NCBI GenBank assembly: GCA_021816695.1
Contig: JAKAXE010000012.1
Location: 1 to 45,807, forward strand
Length of the DNA stretch: 45,807 bases
Origin: a bacterium
GTDB taxonomy: Bacteria > Chloroflexota > Dormibacteria > Aeolococcales > Bog-877
Direction: 5' to 3'
Below are positions 28,319 to 36,218 of the stretch, piece after piece; position 1 is the first letter of the stretch; each line of letters starts with the position of its first letter. The notes under the pieces were generated by a model that ran no database searches, had not been told where the DNA came from, and saw only the letters and a list, made by a program, of their open reading frames with translations. The position numbers and the translations under genes are program-made.

Positions 28319-29485
28319 TCAGGGGACGGTGATCGTCCAACTGGCCTCCGCCACACCGAAGTTTGAACTGGCCGCCGCCTCACTTGGATAGGGCCCGGCA
28401 TACTCGGACCACTGGAAGACCAGCTGGTACCGGCCCGGGCCCTGCAAATCGAATAGCCAGTCGTCCGACTGTGTCCCGTTGGGCGAAATCCCAAGTGCAC
28501 TTCGGATTGAGTTCCCCGCGCCGTTGTTGAAGGCGCCGTAGCTGGCAGCGGGCCATTCGCGGGCGCCGCTCGGGGTTACGACGTACATCCCCGGGAAGGA
28601 GACCCCACTGGTGGGGCAGGTGGCCGTAGGTGGGGCCGGAGCGGCCGCGGTGCAAGCGTACAGCTGGTCGATGAGGCTTCCCTTGACGGTTGCCGTAACA
28701 TCCAGCCCGTCCCCGGTCACGGTGAGCCCGCGGATGGCGTAGGTGGTCCCGTGGTTGACGACCGGCGGCGGCGGCACCAGCTGGACATCGGCGACGGGCG
28801 TCACCGTGAAGGGCAGGTCGAGGCTTGGTCCGGTGGCGCTGGCAGGCGCAAATGGCACCTTCTCGCTCTGATACGAGACCATGACGTGCAGGACCAGCCG
28901 CTGGATTCCATCCAGCTCCGCTTCCGGCAACGGGGCGAACGTCACAGCAAAGGCGGACCGGGGGCAGCCATCACTGTAGATCAGGGGGTAGTCCTGTCCC
29001 CGGCTGTCGCTGACGAACATGTCCGCGAAGAGGCCGCCTCTGGAAAGGCATTCGGCCGGGCTGCCGAACTTCACAAAGACGGTGGTCCGGATGGGGTCGG
29101 CAAAGGCCTCTGTGATGGTCACCGCGATGCCGTCCAGGGTCCCCGTGGCCGACTGTGGTTGCAGCTGGGCCGCGGACGTGCCTGCAGCCGCCAGCTCAGC
29201 ATTGGTGATCTGCCCCAGCACTGGGACGGCCGCCAGTGCCTGCTCGTAACCGCTGATGAAGCGAGCACCGGCGAGGTTGAGGGCGAGCGCGCCCACGATC
29301 GCCAGTGTCGCAGTCAAGGCGGCACGGGCACGACGCCGCCGAAGCCCGCTCGCGGCGGGGCCACGCGACCCGCCGACGCCCTGGACCCCGAGGGGGCGTG
29401 GACGGCAGGAGACGGGGAGCTCCAGTTCGCTCAGCCGCTGCGCCAGTGGGTCGGTGGCCAGTGGGTCGTCGGCGCAATCCATCAT
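28319..29485 (-). CDS. Membrane-anchored anti-sigma-like protein
   Basis: A 388-residue protein translationally coupled to the upstream ECF sigma gene (ATGA-type overlap at 29482-29485). The cytoplasmic N-terminus is about 50 arginine-rich residues, a single helix ALTATLAIVGALALNLAG spans about 56-73, and the 310-residue outer part is beta-rich with a few cysteines (CLSRGG, DGCPRS, YACTAA, TCPTSG). The zinc anti-sigma HxxxCxxC motif is absent; the topology resembles DUF4179-type sigma partners. The pairing and the coupling suggest it binds and restrains the sigma factor until a surface signal arrives. Confidence 0.65.
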   Translation of the reverse strand: MMDCADDPLATDPLAQRLSELELPVSCRPRPLGVQGVGGSRGPAASGLRRRRARAALTATLAIVGALALNLAGARFISGYEQALAAVPVLGQITNAELAAAGTSAAQLQPQSATGTLDGIAVTITEAFADPIRTTVFVKFGSPAECLSRGGLFADMFVSDSRGQDYPLIYSDGCPRSAFAVTFAPLPEAELDGIQRLVLHVMVSYQSEKVPFAPASATGPSLDLPFTVTPVADVQLVPPPPVVNHGTTYAIRGLTVTGDGLDVTATVKGSLIDQLYACTAAAPAPPTATCPTSGVSFPGMYVVTPSGAREWPAASYGAFNNGAGNSIRSALGISPNGTQSDDWLFDLQGPGRYQLVFQWSEYAGPYPSEAAASSNFGVAEASWTITVP

Positions 29486-30030
29486 TCCGTCACCTCCAAG
29501 CGGGACCGCAGTCGTTGCAGGGCCCGCCTGTTGGCCATGATGGCGGCCCGTTCGCTGGTCTTCATCTGGTGAGCTATTTCTGCGTAGCTGAGACCGGCGC
29601 CGTACCTAAGCGCCACAACGGTCCGTTGCCGGAGGGGCAGTGTTCTGAGGAGGGCGAGCAGCTCGCCGTCGGCGATGTTCTTCAGCGCGCTCGTCTCCGC
29701 GTTGGGTTCCGAAGCGATGTGCTGGTGGGCGGAGAACCGCTCCAGAAGCGTGAGTCTCCGCCGAGAAGCACGGCCGGCGTCCCGGGCGCAGTTGAGGACG
29801 ATGGCCCAAAGCCAGGACTCCAGTTGCCCCTTTGACGGATCGAACTTGGGGAGGGCCCGTATGGCTCGAATGAGGGCCTCCTGGGCAAGATCGGCGCTGT
29901 CCTGGTCGCCGTGGCAAGCCATCGCGGCGAATCGGTGGACCCGGTCGGAGTAAGCCTGAGCGAACTCGTCGGTGGTGAACAGAACTGGCCCCGAGACGGA
30001 CTTTGCTGTTGCTAGGCTTAGGGAGTCCAT
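29482..30030 (-). CDS. ECF-type RNA polymerase sigma factor
   Basis: A 182-residue sigma-70 family protein of ECF size. Region 2 is FAAMACHGDQDSADLAQEALIRAIRALPKFDPSKG with the usual DLxQE-like core; LESWLWAIVLNCARDAGR follows. Region 4 is LPLRQRTVVALRYGAGLSYAEIAHQMKTSERAAIMANRRALQRL, a helix-turn-helix for -35 recognition. ATG at 30028-30030 is preferred over the longer frame to 30141, which adds an alanine/proline leader. It is coupled to the downstream membrane partner. Confidence 0.9.
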   Translation of the reverse strand: MDSLSLATAKSVSGPVLFTTDEFAQAYSDRVHRFAAMACHGDQDSADLAQEALIRAIRALPKFDPSKGQLESWLWAIVLNCARDAGRASRRRLTLLERFSAHQHIASEPNAETSALKNIADGELLALLRTLPLRQRTVVALRYGAGLSYAEIAHQMKTSERAAIMANRRALQRLRSRLEVTE

Positions 30031-30377
30031 GTGCTGAATACGACTTCCCGCCGCCGCAGGTAACGCGTGAGCCGCGAACGGCCAGGGTGGGCGCGGTGAC
30101 CTAGTGGCAGCCGAGGATCGCACTACCGCCTCCGCCAACATCCATTCCCAATCTCAGGTGTCCCGCCCTCGCATCTCCCTCAATTGAGCGCGCGGGGGCC
30201 CCACGGCAGCCTGCCCTCACACCACCGCGCGTGCCCCCGCCTGTAGTTGGGGCTGATGTCAGACCGCCGAGGGGTGGGCCGGTGCCGGCGCGATGTGGTT
30301 CGGGGAAAGACTGGTCTGCCGGCCTCTTGCGTGCCGGTGCCAACCGTGCTGAACGAAGTACCCCCTCGTTCCTGTGT
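30031..30377. other. Intergenic region upstream of the sigma gene
   Basis: A 347-bp stretch between the YdeI-family gene's stop and the sigma start, both on the minus strand. It must carry the sigma promoter; a self-recognised -35/-10 pair is possible but I cannot identify one. No RNA gene or conserved frame is seen. Confidence 0.35.
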
Positions 30378-30971
30378 CTACCGTGGGGCTCGAGGCGGAT
30401 GGAGGATCTCCCCGCGGGCGAGCATGGCCACGAGTTGTTCAATCCGTCGATGGCGAGTCTCGGGACGCTTTGCGGTAGTGACCCGATACAGCACGGCGTA
30501 GCGGTTGGCCCCGTCGAGCCGGTCGAATGCCTGCCGGGCTCGTGGATCGGCGTCCAGCGCCACGGCGAGGTCACCGGGCACCTCGATGGTCGCAGCGCCG
30601 TGGTACGCGGCTTCCCAGGTTCCGTCGGACTTGGCCCGGGCCACGGCGGCGAGTCCACCCGCGCGCATCCGGCCTTCGGCGATCAGCCGCTCGGCCAGGG
30701 TGGTATTTCGTTTCGACCAAGCGCTGCCTCGGCGCCGGGGCGTGAACCTTCGTCGGAAGGTACCGGCGTCGGCCCGGGCTAGCTGCCCGTCGACCCAGCC
30801 GTGGCAGAGAGCCTCTTCGAGTGCTTGGTCGTACGTGAGCGAAGTCGGCCGGGTGGTCCCCTTCTTGGCCAGAACCAGCCAGACACCATCCGAGTCCGAG
30901 GCGTGCTTCTCAAGCCACCCGCGCCAGGCAGCGAGATCGGACATCGTCAGCTCCGGGAGGTCAGGAGTCAT
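30378..30971 (-). CDS. YdeI/OmpD-associated (bacteriocin-protection-type) family protein
   Basis: A 197-residue soluble protein. Family features are WLVLAKKGTTRPTSLTYDQALEEALCHGWVDGQ, followed by FTPRRRGSAWSKRNTTLAERLIAEGRM and a C-terminal DRLDGANRYAVLYRVTTAKRPETRHRRIEQLVAMLARGE helix-rich end. YdeI-family proteins are tied to stress and peptide resistance in Enterobacteria but no reaction is defined. ATG at 30971 begins at the conserved MTPDLPELTMSDLAAWRGWLE; the open frame upstream to 31076 is unrelated sequence. It is the last host gene before the island. Confidence 0.85.
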   Translation of the reverse strand: MTPDLPELTMSDLAAWRGWLEKHASDSDGVWLVLAKKGTTRPTSLTYDQALEEALCHGWVDGQLARADAGTFRRRFTPRRRGSAWSKRNTTLAERLIAEGRMRAGGLAAVARAKSDGTWEAAYHGAATIEVPGDLAVALDADPRARQAFDRLDGANRYAVLYRVTTAKRPETRHRRIEQLVAMLARGEILHPPRAPR

Positions 30972-31122
30972 GAGACCCGAAGATACAGCCGGACGTCGCC
31001 GGAGAATGCGGTTCGATTCGCCGGCGAGATGATCCGGCCTCGGGCAGGGGCGCCAAATGCCTCCCCCCCAGAACACGATGTCCGAACCCGTCGGCTCGCC
31101 GGCATGAAGTGACTGCGGTCCA

Positions 31123-31175
31123 CTGGCCGAGATCGAAGGCGCTGGGGCGGAAGGATTCGAACCTTCGAATGGGGG
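31123..31175 (-). repeat. Left attachment site of the island (attL), 53 bp
   Basis: A 53-bp stretch identical base for base to 43267-43319. Positions 31142-31175 equal the 3' part of the tRNA-Gln gene (T-arm, acceptor 3' strand and part of the anticodon stem); identity stops at GGGGG, where the tRNA would continue but unrelated sequence begins. The tRNA is therefore incomplete here, which is the product of integrase-mediated insertion into a tRNA 3' end. Host DNA lies to the left, island to the right. Confidence 0.93.
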
Positions 31176-31195
31176 TTCGGGGAGGGCCGTGCGCA

Positions 31196-31254
31196 GCCGT
31201 CCGCCGACGTCCGTCGTGGCAGTTTTGACTTCGGGGCCGTCCGCTGCCGTCCGC
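31196..31254 (+). repeat. Cluster of GCCGTCCGC 9-mers just inside attL
   Basis: Three exact copies of GCCGTCCGC at 31196, 31236 and 31246, with a degenerate ACGTCCGTC at 31207. They begin 21 bp inside the left attachment core. Clusters like this beside an att core usually bind recombination proteins such as Int or Xis. Confidence 0.5.
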
Positions 31255-31279
31255 CCATGTGCGCCTGAATTCGCCCCCT

Positions 31280-31301
31280 AAGATGTCAACGAAGATGTCA
31301 A
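31280..31301 (+). repeat. Paired 10-bp repeats near attL (putative integrase arm site)
   Basis: AAGATGTCAA occurs twice (31280-31289 and 31292-31301) with a 2-bp gap. Almost the same pair is found just inside the other island end (43217-43238). Matching repeats in the same orientation at both ends of an integrated element are the pattern of arm-type binding sites. Confidence 0.6.
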
Positions 31302-31605
31302 ACCCGGGGCTCGGGGCGGGCGCGTCATCCGCGTCCCGACTGCTACCGAAGCTGGCTAGACATCCACCCCGACACCCCCGCGGGAGCGGTGCGGCAGGTT
31401 GTCGACGCAGCTTCGAGGAAAGTGACGGTCCTCACCTCTGCGCCGATCAAGGCGACATCAACCCACGGCTACATCTGACCCGTGCCGAGCACCGGATCGC
31501 GTCCATAATGTCGTGTGAAGAGCCGCGCCCCGGCCCGCCACTTCCTAACTGGCCGGGGGCCACCAGCCGCCCACCATCCCCGTTGGCTTCACCAGTGAGT
31601 TGGCC

Positions 31606-32607
31606 ATGTACCCGTTCGAGAGATTCACCCAGAAGGCGAAGCAGGTGCTCGTCTTCGCACAGCAAGAAGCCGAGAAGTCCCATCACAGCTTCATCGGCAG
31701 CGAGCACATCCTGCTGGGGCTCATGCGCGAGCCGGATTGCCAAGCCGCCAAGGTCCTCGCCAATCTTGGACTTCAGATCGACGGCGTCCGCGCCGCCATA
31801 GAGGCATTGCTGGGCGGAGATGAGCGGATCTTCGTCCAGCAGATCCTCCCTACCTCGAGGGTCAAGAAGGTGATCGAGATCGCCTTCGAGGAAGCCAAGC
31901 GGATGGGCTCCAACCACATGGACACCGAGCACCTCCTGCTGGGACTGCTGATCGAGGGCGAAGGGATCGCAGCTCACGTTCTGGAGGACGTGGGCGCAAC
32001 TTTGGAGCGGGTCCGCGAGGAGCTGGCAACGCTCCCGCCGGACCCCGACGCCTCCATCCCAGGGCCGCAGGCTCCCCACGGCCGACTCCGGAACAGCGCG
32101 GGATGGACCGGCTACATGCCACGCCAGGGCGCCACTGGATCTCCGGCGCCCGGGCCCCAGCTGTGGACTGAGCGCCTCACTCCCGAGGCCAGCAGTTGCC
32201 TGGTCCTGGCCGAGGAGGAGGGCGTGAAGGCTGGGCTCGGCTACATTGGCGGGGAACATTTGCTGGTGGGTCTGCTCAGACAGGACGAAGGGCGTGCCGC
32301 CCTCGCACTCGGACTCCTGGGGGTGACGACAGAAGGCGCCCGCGAGGCTGCCAAGTCTGCAGAGCTGGTCGCCCCCAGGCAACTGGTGGCCCAGATCACA
32401 TGGAACAGCGACCTCTCGATCGTTCTCAGAGCGGCCACCGACCTCGCCCGCAGGCGCTGGGTCGAGTGGATCGACACCGAAGACCTGCTGCAGGCCTTGT
32501 GGCGCCTACCCAGTTCCTCCCGAGCGCACCGTGTGCTCTTCAGCCTTGGGCTCACTGCTGAAACAGTCCGTGACGCACTCGCTCGCCTGGACAGGGATGG
32601 CGGATGA
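31606..32607 (+). CDS. Tandem Clp_N domain protein without AAA+ ATPase
   Basis: A 333-residue protein. Residues 1-145 match the double-repeat N-domain of ClpC/ClpA: MYPFERFTQKAKQVLVFAQQEA, FIGSEHILLGLM, then SRVKKVIEIAFEEAKRMG and MDTEHLLLGLLIE. After a proline/glycine linker (about 150-183) a second, diverged Clp_N copy follows (ERLTPEASSCLVLAEEEG, YIGGEHLLVGLLR, LRAATDLARRRWVEWIDTEDLLQAL). There are no Walker motifs and the frame closes at 32605. Clp_N domains hold substrates or adaptors, so this may bind Clp clients, adaptors or host ClpC. ATG at 31606 fits the family start; TTG at 31600 is an alternative. First cargo gene after attL. Confidence 0.85.
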   Translation: MYPFERFTQKAKQVLVFAQQEAEKSHHSFIGSEHILLGLMREPDCQAAKVLANLGLQIDGVRAAIEALLGGDERIFVQQILPTSRVKKVIEIAFEEAKRMGSNHMDTEHLLLGLLIEGEGIAAHVLEDVGATLERVREELATLPPDPDASIPGPQAPHGRLRNSAGWTGYMPRQGATGSPAPGPQLWTERLTPEASSCLVLAEEEGVKAGLGYIGGEHLLVGLLRQDEGRAALALGLLGVTTEGAREAAKSAELVAPRQLVAQITWNSDLSIVLRAATDLARRRWVEWIDTEDLLQALWRLPSSSRAHRVLFSLGLTAETVRDALARLDRDGG

Positions 32608-32797
32608 CGGGTCCTCCGAGCTGACCTCCGCCTCCGTAGAACGTCGCCCGGACCCCGAGGCCATGCCTGCTGGCATCGGCCTCTCCTGAGGTCGGCGCGT
32701 CAGCCCACCTGGAGCCACGCCCAAACGTCGATCCGGCAAGAGCAGCCGACCGGGTTGGCCGGCGCTGAAGAAGCGGCCAACCGATCCGAGGCGGCGA

Positions 32798-33004
32798 TCA
32801 CTTGCCGCAACCCCACAGCAGGGTATCCATCGCGGTCGCGGCACTACGGCTCAGCCCCTCCACTGCGTGCGAGTACAGATCGAGGGTCATCGCCACGCTG
32901 GCGTGGCCGAGGAGGTCGGCGACGACCTTGGGATGCACGTTCTGACTGAGCAGCAGCGTAGCGGCAGTGTGCCTCCGGTCGTGGAACCTTTGGGCCGGCC
33001 CGAT
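32798..33004 (-). pseudogene. 3' fragment of the island's tyrosine integrase
   Basis: A 68-codon piece ending in TGA at 32798, with no start and an in-frame TGA at 33005-33007 immediately upstream. It contains the last part of the catalytic domain: RFHDRRHTAATLLL (HxxR), VVADLLGHAS (GH) and LDLYSH with the nucleophile tyrosine, then a 25-residue C-terminal tail. Residue after HD is R where L is usual (HDLRH). The catalytic Arg and Lys of the first half are absent from the window. The N-terminal piece lies at 36.2-36.9 kb on the same strand. Confidence 0.82.
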
Positions 33005-33066
33005 TCAAACTGGCCCACTACCGGCATGGCCTTCTGCCCAGATCAGCTGACCCACGACGAGGCAAT

Positions 33067-33086
33067 AGAAGCATCTCGGATTTCGG
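33067..33086 (+). repeat. Left inverted repeat of the ISLre2 element
   Basis: Terminal sequence AGAAGCATCTCGGATTTCGG; mate at 34448-34467. The 9-bp target duplication CGAGGCAAT abuts it on the left at 33058-33066. Confidence 0.8.
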
Positions 33087-33165
33087 CGGATGAGCAGGGC
33101 CAGAGGGAGAAGAAGCTCCCCGTACGATGGTTTGAGTGAACCAAAGACCATCGAGGGGGAGCCTC

Positions 33166-34446
33166 ATGCGAATGGTAGTCGAGGTGGAGGCGGAGCTGAC
33201 CGGGAGGACTCTGGCGGAGTTTGAGGCGGAGCTGATGGGGCAGCTGCGGAGGCAGTTGGGCCCGGTGGTGGCGAGGGAGGTGGCAGGACGGGTGCCGGTG
33301 GGGCTGTGCCCGAGCTGTGGGGGCCAGCGGGAGAGGCGGGGGCGGGACGTGCGCCAGGTGGTGGGGCTGTTCGGAGCGGTGGCGCTGCAGCGGAACCGAG
33401 TCGGGTGTCTTGACTACGGCAGCAATGGGTATCCGGCGGATGAGCAGCTGGGACTGGAGGCCGGGGAGCGGTACACCCTGGGGGTGGCTGAGGCGGCGCT
33501 GTGGTTGGCCACCGAGAGCTCGTACGCCAAAGCGGCGGGGACCACCAAGCATCTGCTGGGAGTGGAGATACGTCATGGCCAAGTTCACCGGCTGGCCCAG
33601 CGGGAGGGGGAGTTGGTGGATCGGGCGCTGGAGGAGCAGCGGGAGATGGTGTTCGGGCTGGGGAAGCGGCAGGTACTGACGAAGCTGGCGCAGCAGGGCC
33701 CGCGGCCGGAGCGGGTAGTGGTACAGGCGGACGGGACGTTCGTGAACGACCGGGACACGGGAAGCGAGATGGAGGCCAAGGCAGGGATCGTGTACCAGGG
33801 GGTGGCGACGGTCTCCAAGGGGCGGCGGGTGCTGCTGGGCAAGCGCACCTATGCCGGGGTGGAGACCATGGCCCACTTCGGGGAGAAGCTGGCGATCCTG
33901 GCGGCCCAGCAGGGGGCGTTCCGGGCTCGGGAGCTGTGGTTCGTGAGTGACGGGAGTTCGGCGCTGCGGCGGCTGCAGCGAGCCTACTTCCCCACCGCGG
34001 TGGCCTTCTTGGACCTGTGGCACCTGGAGCACCGGCTGGCTCAGGCGCTGGGGATGGAAGCGGCTGGGGTGTCGTTGCCGCCGCTGCTGAAGCTGGCCCG
34101 AGAGGGCGACGTGGACAAGCTGCTGGCGGCGCTCGCCGAGTGCCGGGAGGCGGCCGGTGCCGATCTCGACCGCCGGCAGCGGCTGACGCTGGAGATGGAG
34201 TATGTGCGGGCCAACCGCCAGGGGATCGCCAACTACGCGCTTCACGGTCCCCAGGCCTCGGGGGCGATTGAGAAGGCGATGGATGTGACCGTGGGCCGCC
34301 GGCTGAAGGCTCAGGGCACCTCCTGGTACCGGCTGGGAGCACACCACCTGCTGACCTTGAGGATCCTCAAGCAGAACGGCACCTGGGCCAGGTACTGGCA
34401 AGCCCGGCGCAGCCGATCCCCGCTCTTGCCCGCACTCCAGTTCTAG
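33166..34446 (+). CDS. ISLre2-family (UPF0236) transposase
   Basis: A 426-residue transposase. The N-terminus has the zinc-binding-like CPSCGGQRERRGRD pair, then the conserved core: VVVQADGTFV, SDGSSALRR, FPTAVAFLDLWHLEHRL and near the end NYALHGPQASGAIEKAMDV. The carboxylate-bearing ADG, SDG and DLWH motifs are those of the UPF0236/ISLre2 group. ATG at 33166 has GGGGGAG 4-5 nt upstream; a GTG at 33136 in frame is less likely. The frame is intact, so the element may still move. Confidence 0.92.
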   Translation: MRMVVEVEAELTGRTLAEFEAELMGQLRRQLGPVVAREVAGRVPVGLCPSCGGQRERRGRDVRQVVGLFGAVALQRNRVGCLDYGSNGYPADEQLGLEAGERYTLGVAEAALWLATESSYAKAAGTTKHLLGVEIRHGQVHRLAQREGELVDRALEEQREMVFGLGKRQVLTKLAQQGPRPERVVVQADGTFVNDRDTGSEMEAKAGIVYQGVATVSKGRRVLLGKRTYAGVETMAHFGEKLAILAAQQGAFRARELWFVSDGSSALRRLQRAYFPTAVAFLDLWHLEHRLAQALGMEAAGVSLPPLLKLAREGDVDKLLAALAECREAAGADLDRRQRLTLEMEYVRANRQGIANYALHGPQASGAIEKAMDVTVGRRLKAQGTSWYRLGAHHLLTLRILKQNGTWARYWQARRSRSPLLPALQF

Positions 34447-34447
34447 C

Positions 34448-34467
34448 CCGAAACCTGGGATGCATCC
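34448..34467 (-). repeat. Right inverted repeat of the ISLre2 element
   Basis: Read on the minus strand it is GGATGCATCCCAGGTTTCGG, paired with the left end. The second copy of the 9-bp duplication follows at 34468-34476. Confidence 0.8.
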
Positions 34468-34597
34468 CGAGGCAATGCGATGCCTTGACACGTGTGGGTC
34501 CGCAGACTATGCTACGCGTGCTTCGCGCGCCGATCGGTCGACGCTAGTCGGGCTTACTGCTTCTGTATCGTCACCCCGGAGCGTGGAGCTGAGGGTC

Positions 34598-35593
34598 ATG
34601 ATGCAAGTTCGCATGGGTCCCCAGGGAGCCCTGATAGCGGTTCTCGTCGCAGTCGTTTGGACAGGTACCATTCCCGTTTCAGCGGGAGCCAGTACCCCGT
34701 CGTTCTGCACATCACCTGGTCCGATCCTCGCAACCGCGATCACGTCGCCGATCGCCCTCAGCACTTGCCCAATAGTGGGTGAGCAAATCGTATTGCCACT
34801 ACCGGCAGGACAAGTCGGCAATGGCGTCACTGTGCCCACACCCGGAAAGGGAGTAGAGAACATCGCCACGAGCACGAGCGGGGAGACGGAGCTCACGGCC
34901 GTAAACTCGGCTGGGGTTCTAACCGTGACCCTTTCCACGTACGCCCGAGGTTCAGCTGGAACGACTGTCTCCAATACCGATGCTGCTTGCAGCGAGACAG
35001 CATATAACTACGAAGGCGGCCTTTGGGTCACAACATTGAACTGGTACTACAACGAGTCCTCGGTCAGCAGGTCAGGTCTTGGAGTGACGGCAACTCTGGA
35101 CGAAGTTCGGCAGGCCAACGCCAACATGACGGAAGGCGTCAACGACTGTGGGTACACCGGCCGCTTCAGAGCGTACGGTAGCTTTGCAGGTAACACGACC
35201 AAGTACGCGAACATAGACAGCTCCGGCGATTGCACTAGCAGTTTTCCTGACGGGCAGAACACGGTGAGCTGGGGGCCGTTTTACGGCAACAGCGATCTGG
35301 CAGTCACCTGTATAGCTACGGCCTACCCTCAGGGAGTGCACACCATCGTGGAGGCGGACATATACTTGGGATCCAACGTGGGTCTGGTAACGACGCTTCC
35401 TTCGCCATGCACGACAAGTTACGACCTGGAGAGTATTACGACTCACGAATGGGGCCATGCATACGGAATGGCCCATGAGACAAGTGGCGACCTGGAGACC
35501 ATGTATCCCTACTCGTACACGTGTGCGACGCTAGCCCGGACCCTGGCCAATGGGGACTGGCATGGGATGGCGAATCTGTATGGGACGAGTTGA
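34598..35593 (+). CDS. Secreted metzincin-like (matrixin-type) metalloprotease
   Basis: A 331-residue exported protein. An N-terminal signal helix (ALIAVLVAVVWTGTIPVSAGA, about 11-31) is followed by a Ser/Thr/Gly-rich region with several cysteines and, at about 283-293, HEWGHAYGMAH, a full HExxHxxGxxH metzincin zinc motif. A TMYPY Met-turn (M about 302) comes 9 residues later, as in matrixins. It should be a zinc endopeptidase acting outside the cell; substrate unknown. ATG at 34598 is chosen: GGAG lies 9 nt upstream, and the frame further up begins inside the insertion sequence. Base composition is lower than its neighbours (57% GC in the line at 35041). The stop overlaps the next gene. Confidence 0.8.
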   Translation: MMQVRMGPQGALIAVLVAVVWTGTIPVSAGASTPSFCTSPGPILATAITSPIALSTCPIVGEQIVLPLPAGQVGNGVTVPTPGKGVENIATSTSGETELTAVNSAGVLTVTLSTYARGSAGTTVSNTDAACSETAYNYEGGLWVTTLNWYYNESSVSRSGLGVTATLDEVRQANANMTEGVNDCGYTGRFRAYGSFAGNTTKYANIDSSGDCTSSFPDGQNTVSWGPFYGNSDLAVTCIATAYPQGVHTIVEADIYLGSNVGLVTTLPSPCTTSYDLESITTHEWGHAYGMAHETSGDLETMYPYSYTCATLARTLANGDWHGMANLYGTS

Positions 35594-36098
35594 GGCGCGA
35601 TGCGGGGCCCTGAAGAGACGATGGCACTGGAGCGCAGCTTTCGGACTTGCAATGGCCTTCTTGGGTGTCTGGGTCAGCGGGTGTGGGTCTGGCATCGGAG
35701 GTGTGGATTCTGGATTCGGGAGCAATCATTGTTACCCACTTGACCTTTCGCCTGCGACACAGGTCCAGGGGGGCGAGGTTGTCCTGGCGAGTGGCGGGCT
35801 TCGGTGCGGTCTGACGCTGCCGGCAACGTTCCCGGGGGAGGGCGGGTTCTTCATCGTCCTTCAGGGGCCTACCGGCGAACCTACTGTGGTCGCACGAGTG
35901 ACACCGAACCGTGAAGGACAGTTCCGAGTGGTCTTTCGCTTAGGGATTGCCGAAAGGCCAGGGCGTGTCGACGTCGAGTTGGTCAGCAATGCCTTCACGA
36001 GGCCCCCTTTATCTCGGAAGTTATTGAGATGCGGCCCAAATGCCTCGTGCGCATCGGAGATCTCGGCCGGAGAGGTAAATGTCATGGAGCGAGGCTAG
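35580..36098 (+). CDS. Small lipoprotein coupled to the protease
   Basis: A 172-residue protein. A basic start and hydrophobic helix (FGLAMAFLGVWVSGC) end in a VSGC lipobox, so the mature chain should be a lipid-anchored 140-residue domain; it is beta-rich with four further cysteines (NHCYP, GLRCG, LRCGP, ASCAS). ATG at 35580 overlaps the end of the protease gene by 14 nt, implying translational coupling. No family is recognised. It could be an inhibitor, receptor or anchor for the protease. Confidence 0.6.
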   Translation: MGRVEARCGALKRRWHWSAAFGLAMAFLGVWVSGCGSGIGGVDSGFGSNHCYPLDLSPATQVQGGEVVLASGGLRCGLTLPATFPGEGGFFIVLQGPTGEPTVVARVTPNREGQFRVVFRLGIAERPGRVDVELVSNAFTRPPLSRKLLRCGPNASCASEISAGEVNVMERG

Positions 36099-36218
36099 TA
36101 GTCTGAGTGGTAACAACGTCTGACCTGAACCAGTGGATAGGCTGGGGGTGAGCCGGCGGGACGGCTGAGGGACGCGGTGCCGACTCCGTTTGGGCGCGGT
36201 CGCGGGCTTGGGCGCTGG

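Larger units (their letters stand above)
33067..34467 (+). mobile_element. ISLre2-family insertion sequence, 1401 bp, with target duplication
   Basis: The element has imperfect terminal inverted repeats of 20 bp (33067-33086 and 34448-34467), 15 of 19 inner positions matching, and is flanked by a 9-bp direct repeat CGAGGCAAT (33058-33066 and 34468-34476). Nine-base target duplications and this size are typical of ISLre2. It carries a single transposase gene on the plus strand. It lies in the segment that separates the two integrase pieces and ends 130 bp before the protease gene. Confidence 0.88.

Noticed and set aside
31142-31175. Second tRNA-Gln gene
   Set aside because: Only the 3' portion is present and the sequence departs from the tRNA at the anticodon stem. 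It is part of the attL repeat.
31196-31301. CRISPR array
   Set aside because: Repeats are 9-10 bp, unevenly spaced and few; no cas genes are nearby.
34460-34597. Protease starting at 34460
   Set aside because: The first codons lie in the IS terminal repeat. ATG at 34598 has a Shine-Dalgarno and a signal peptide right after it.
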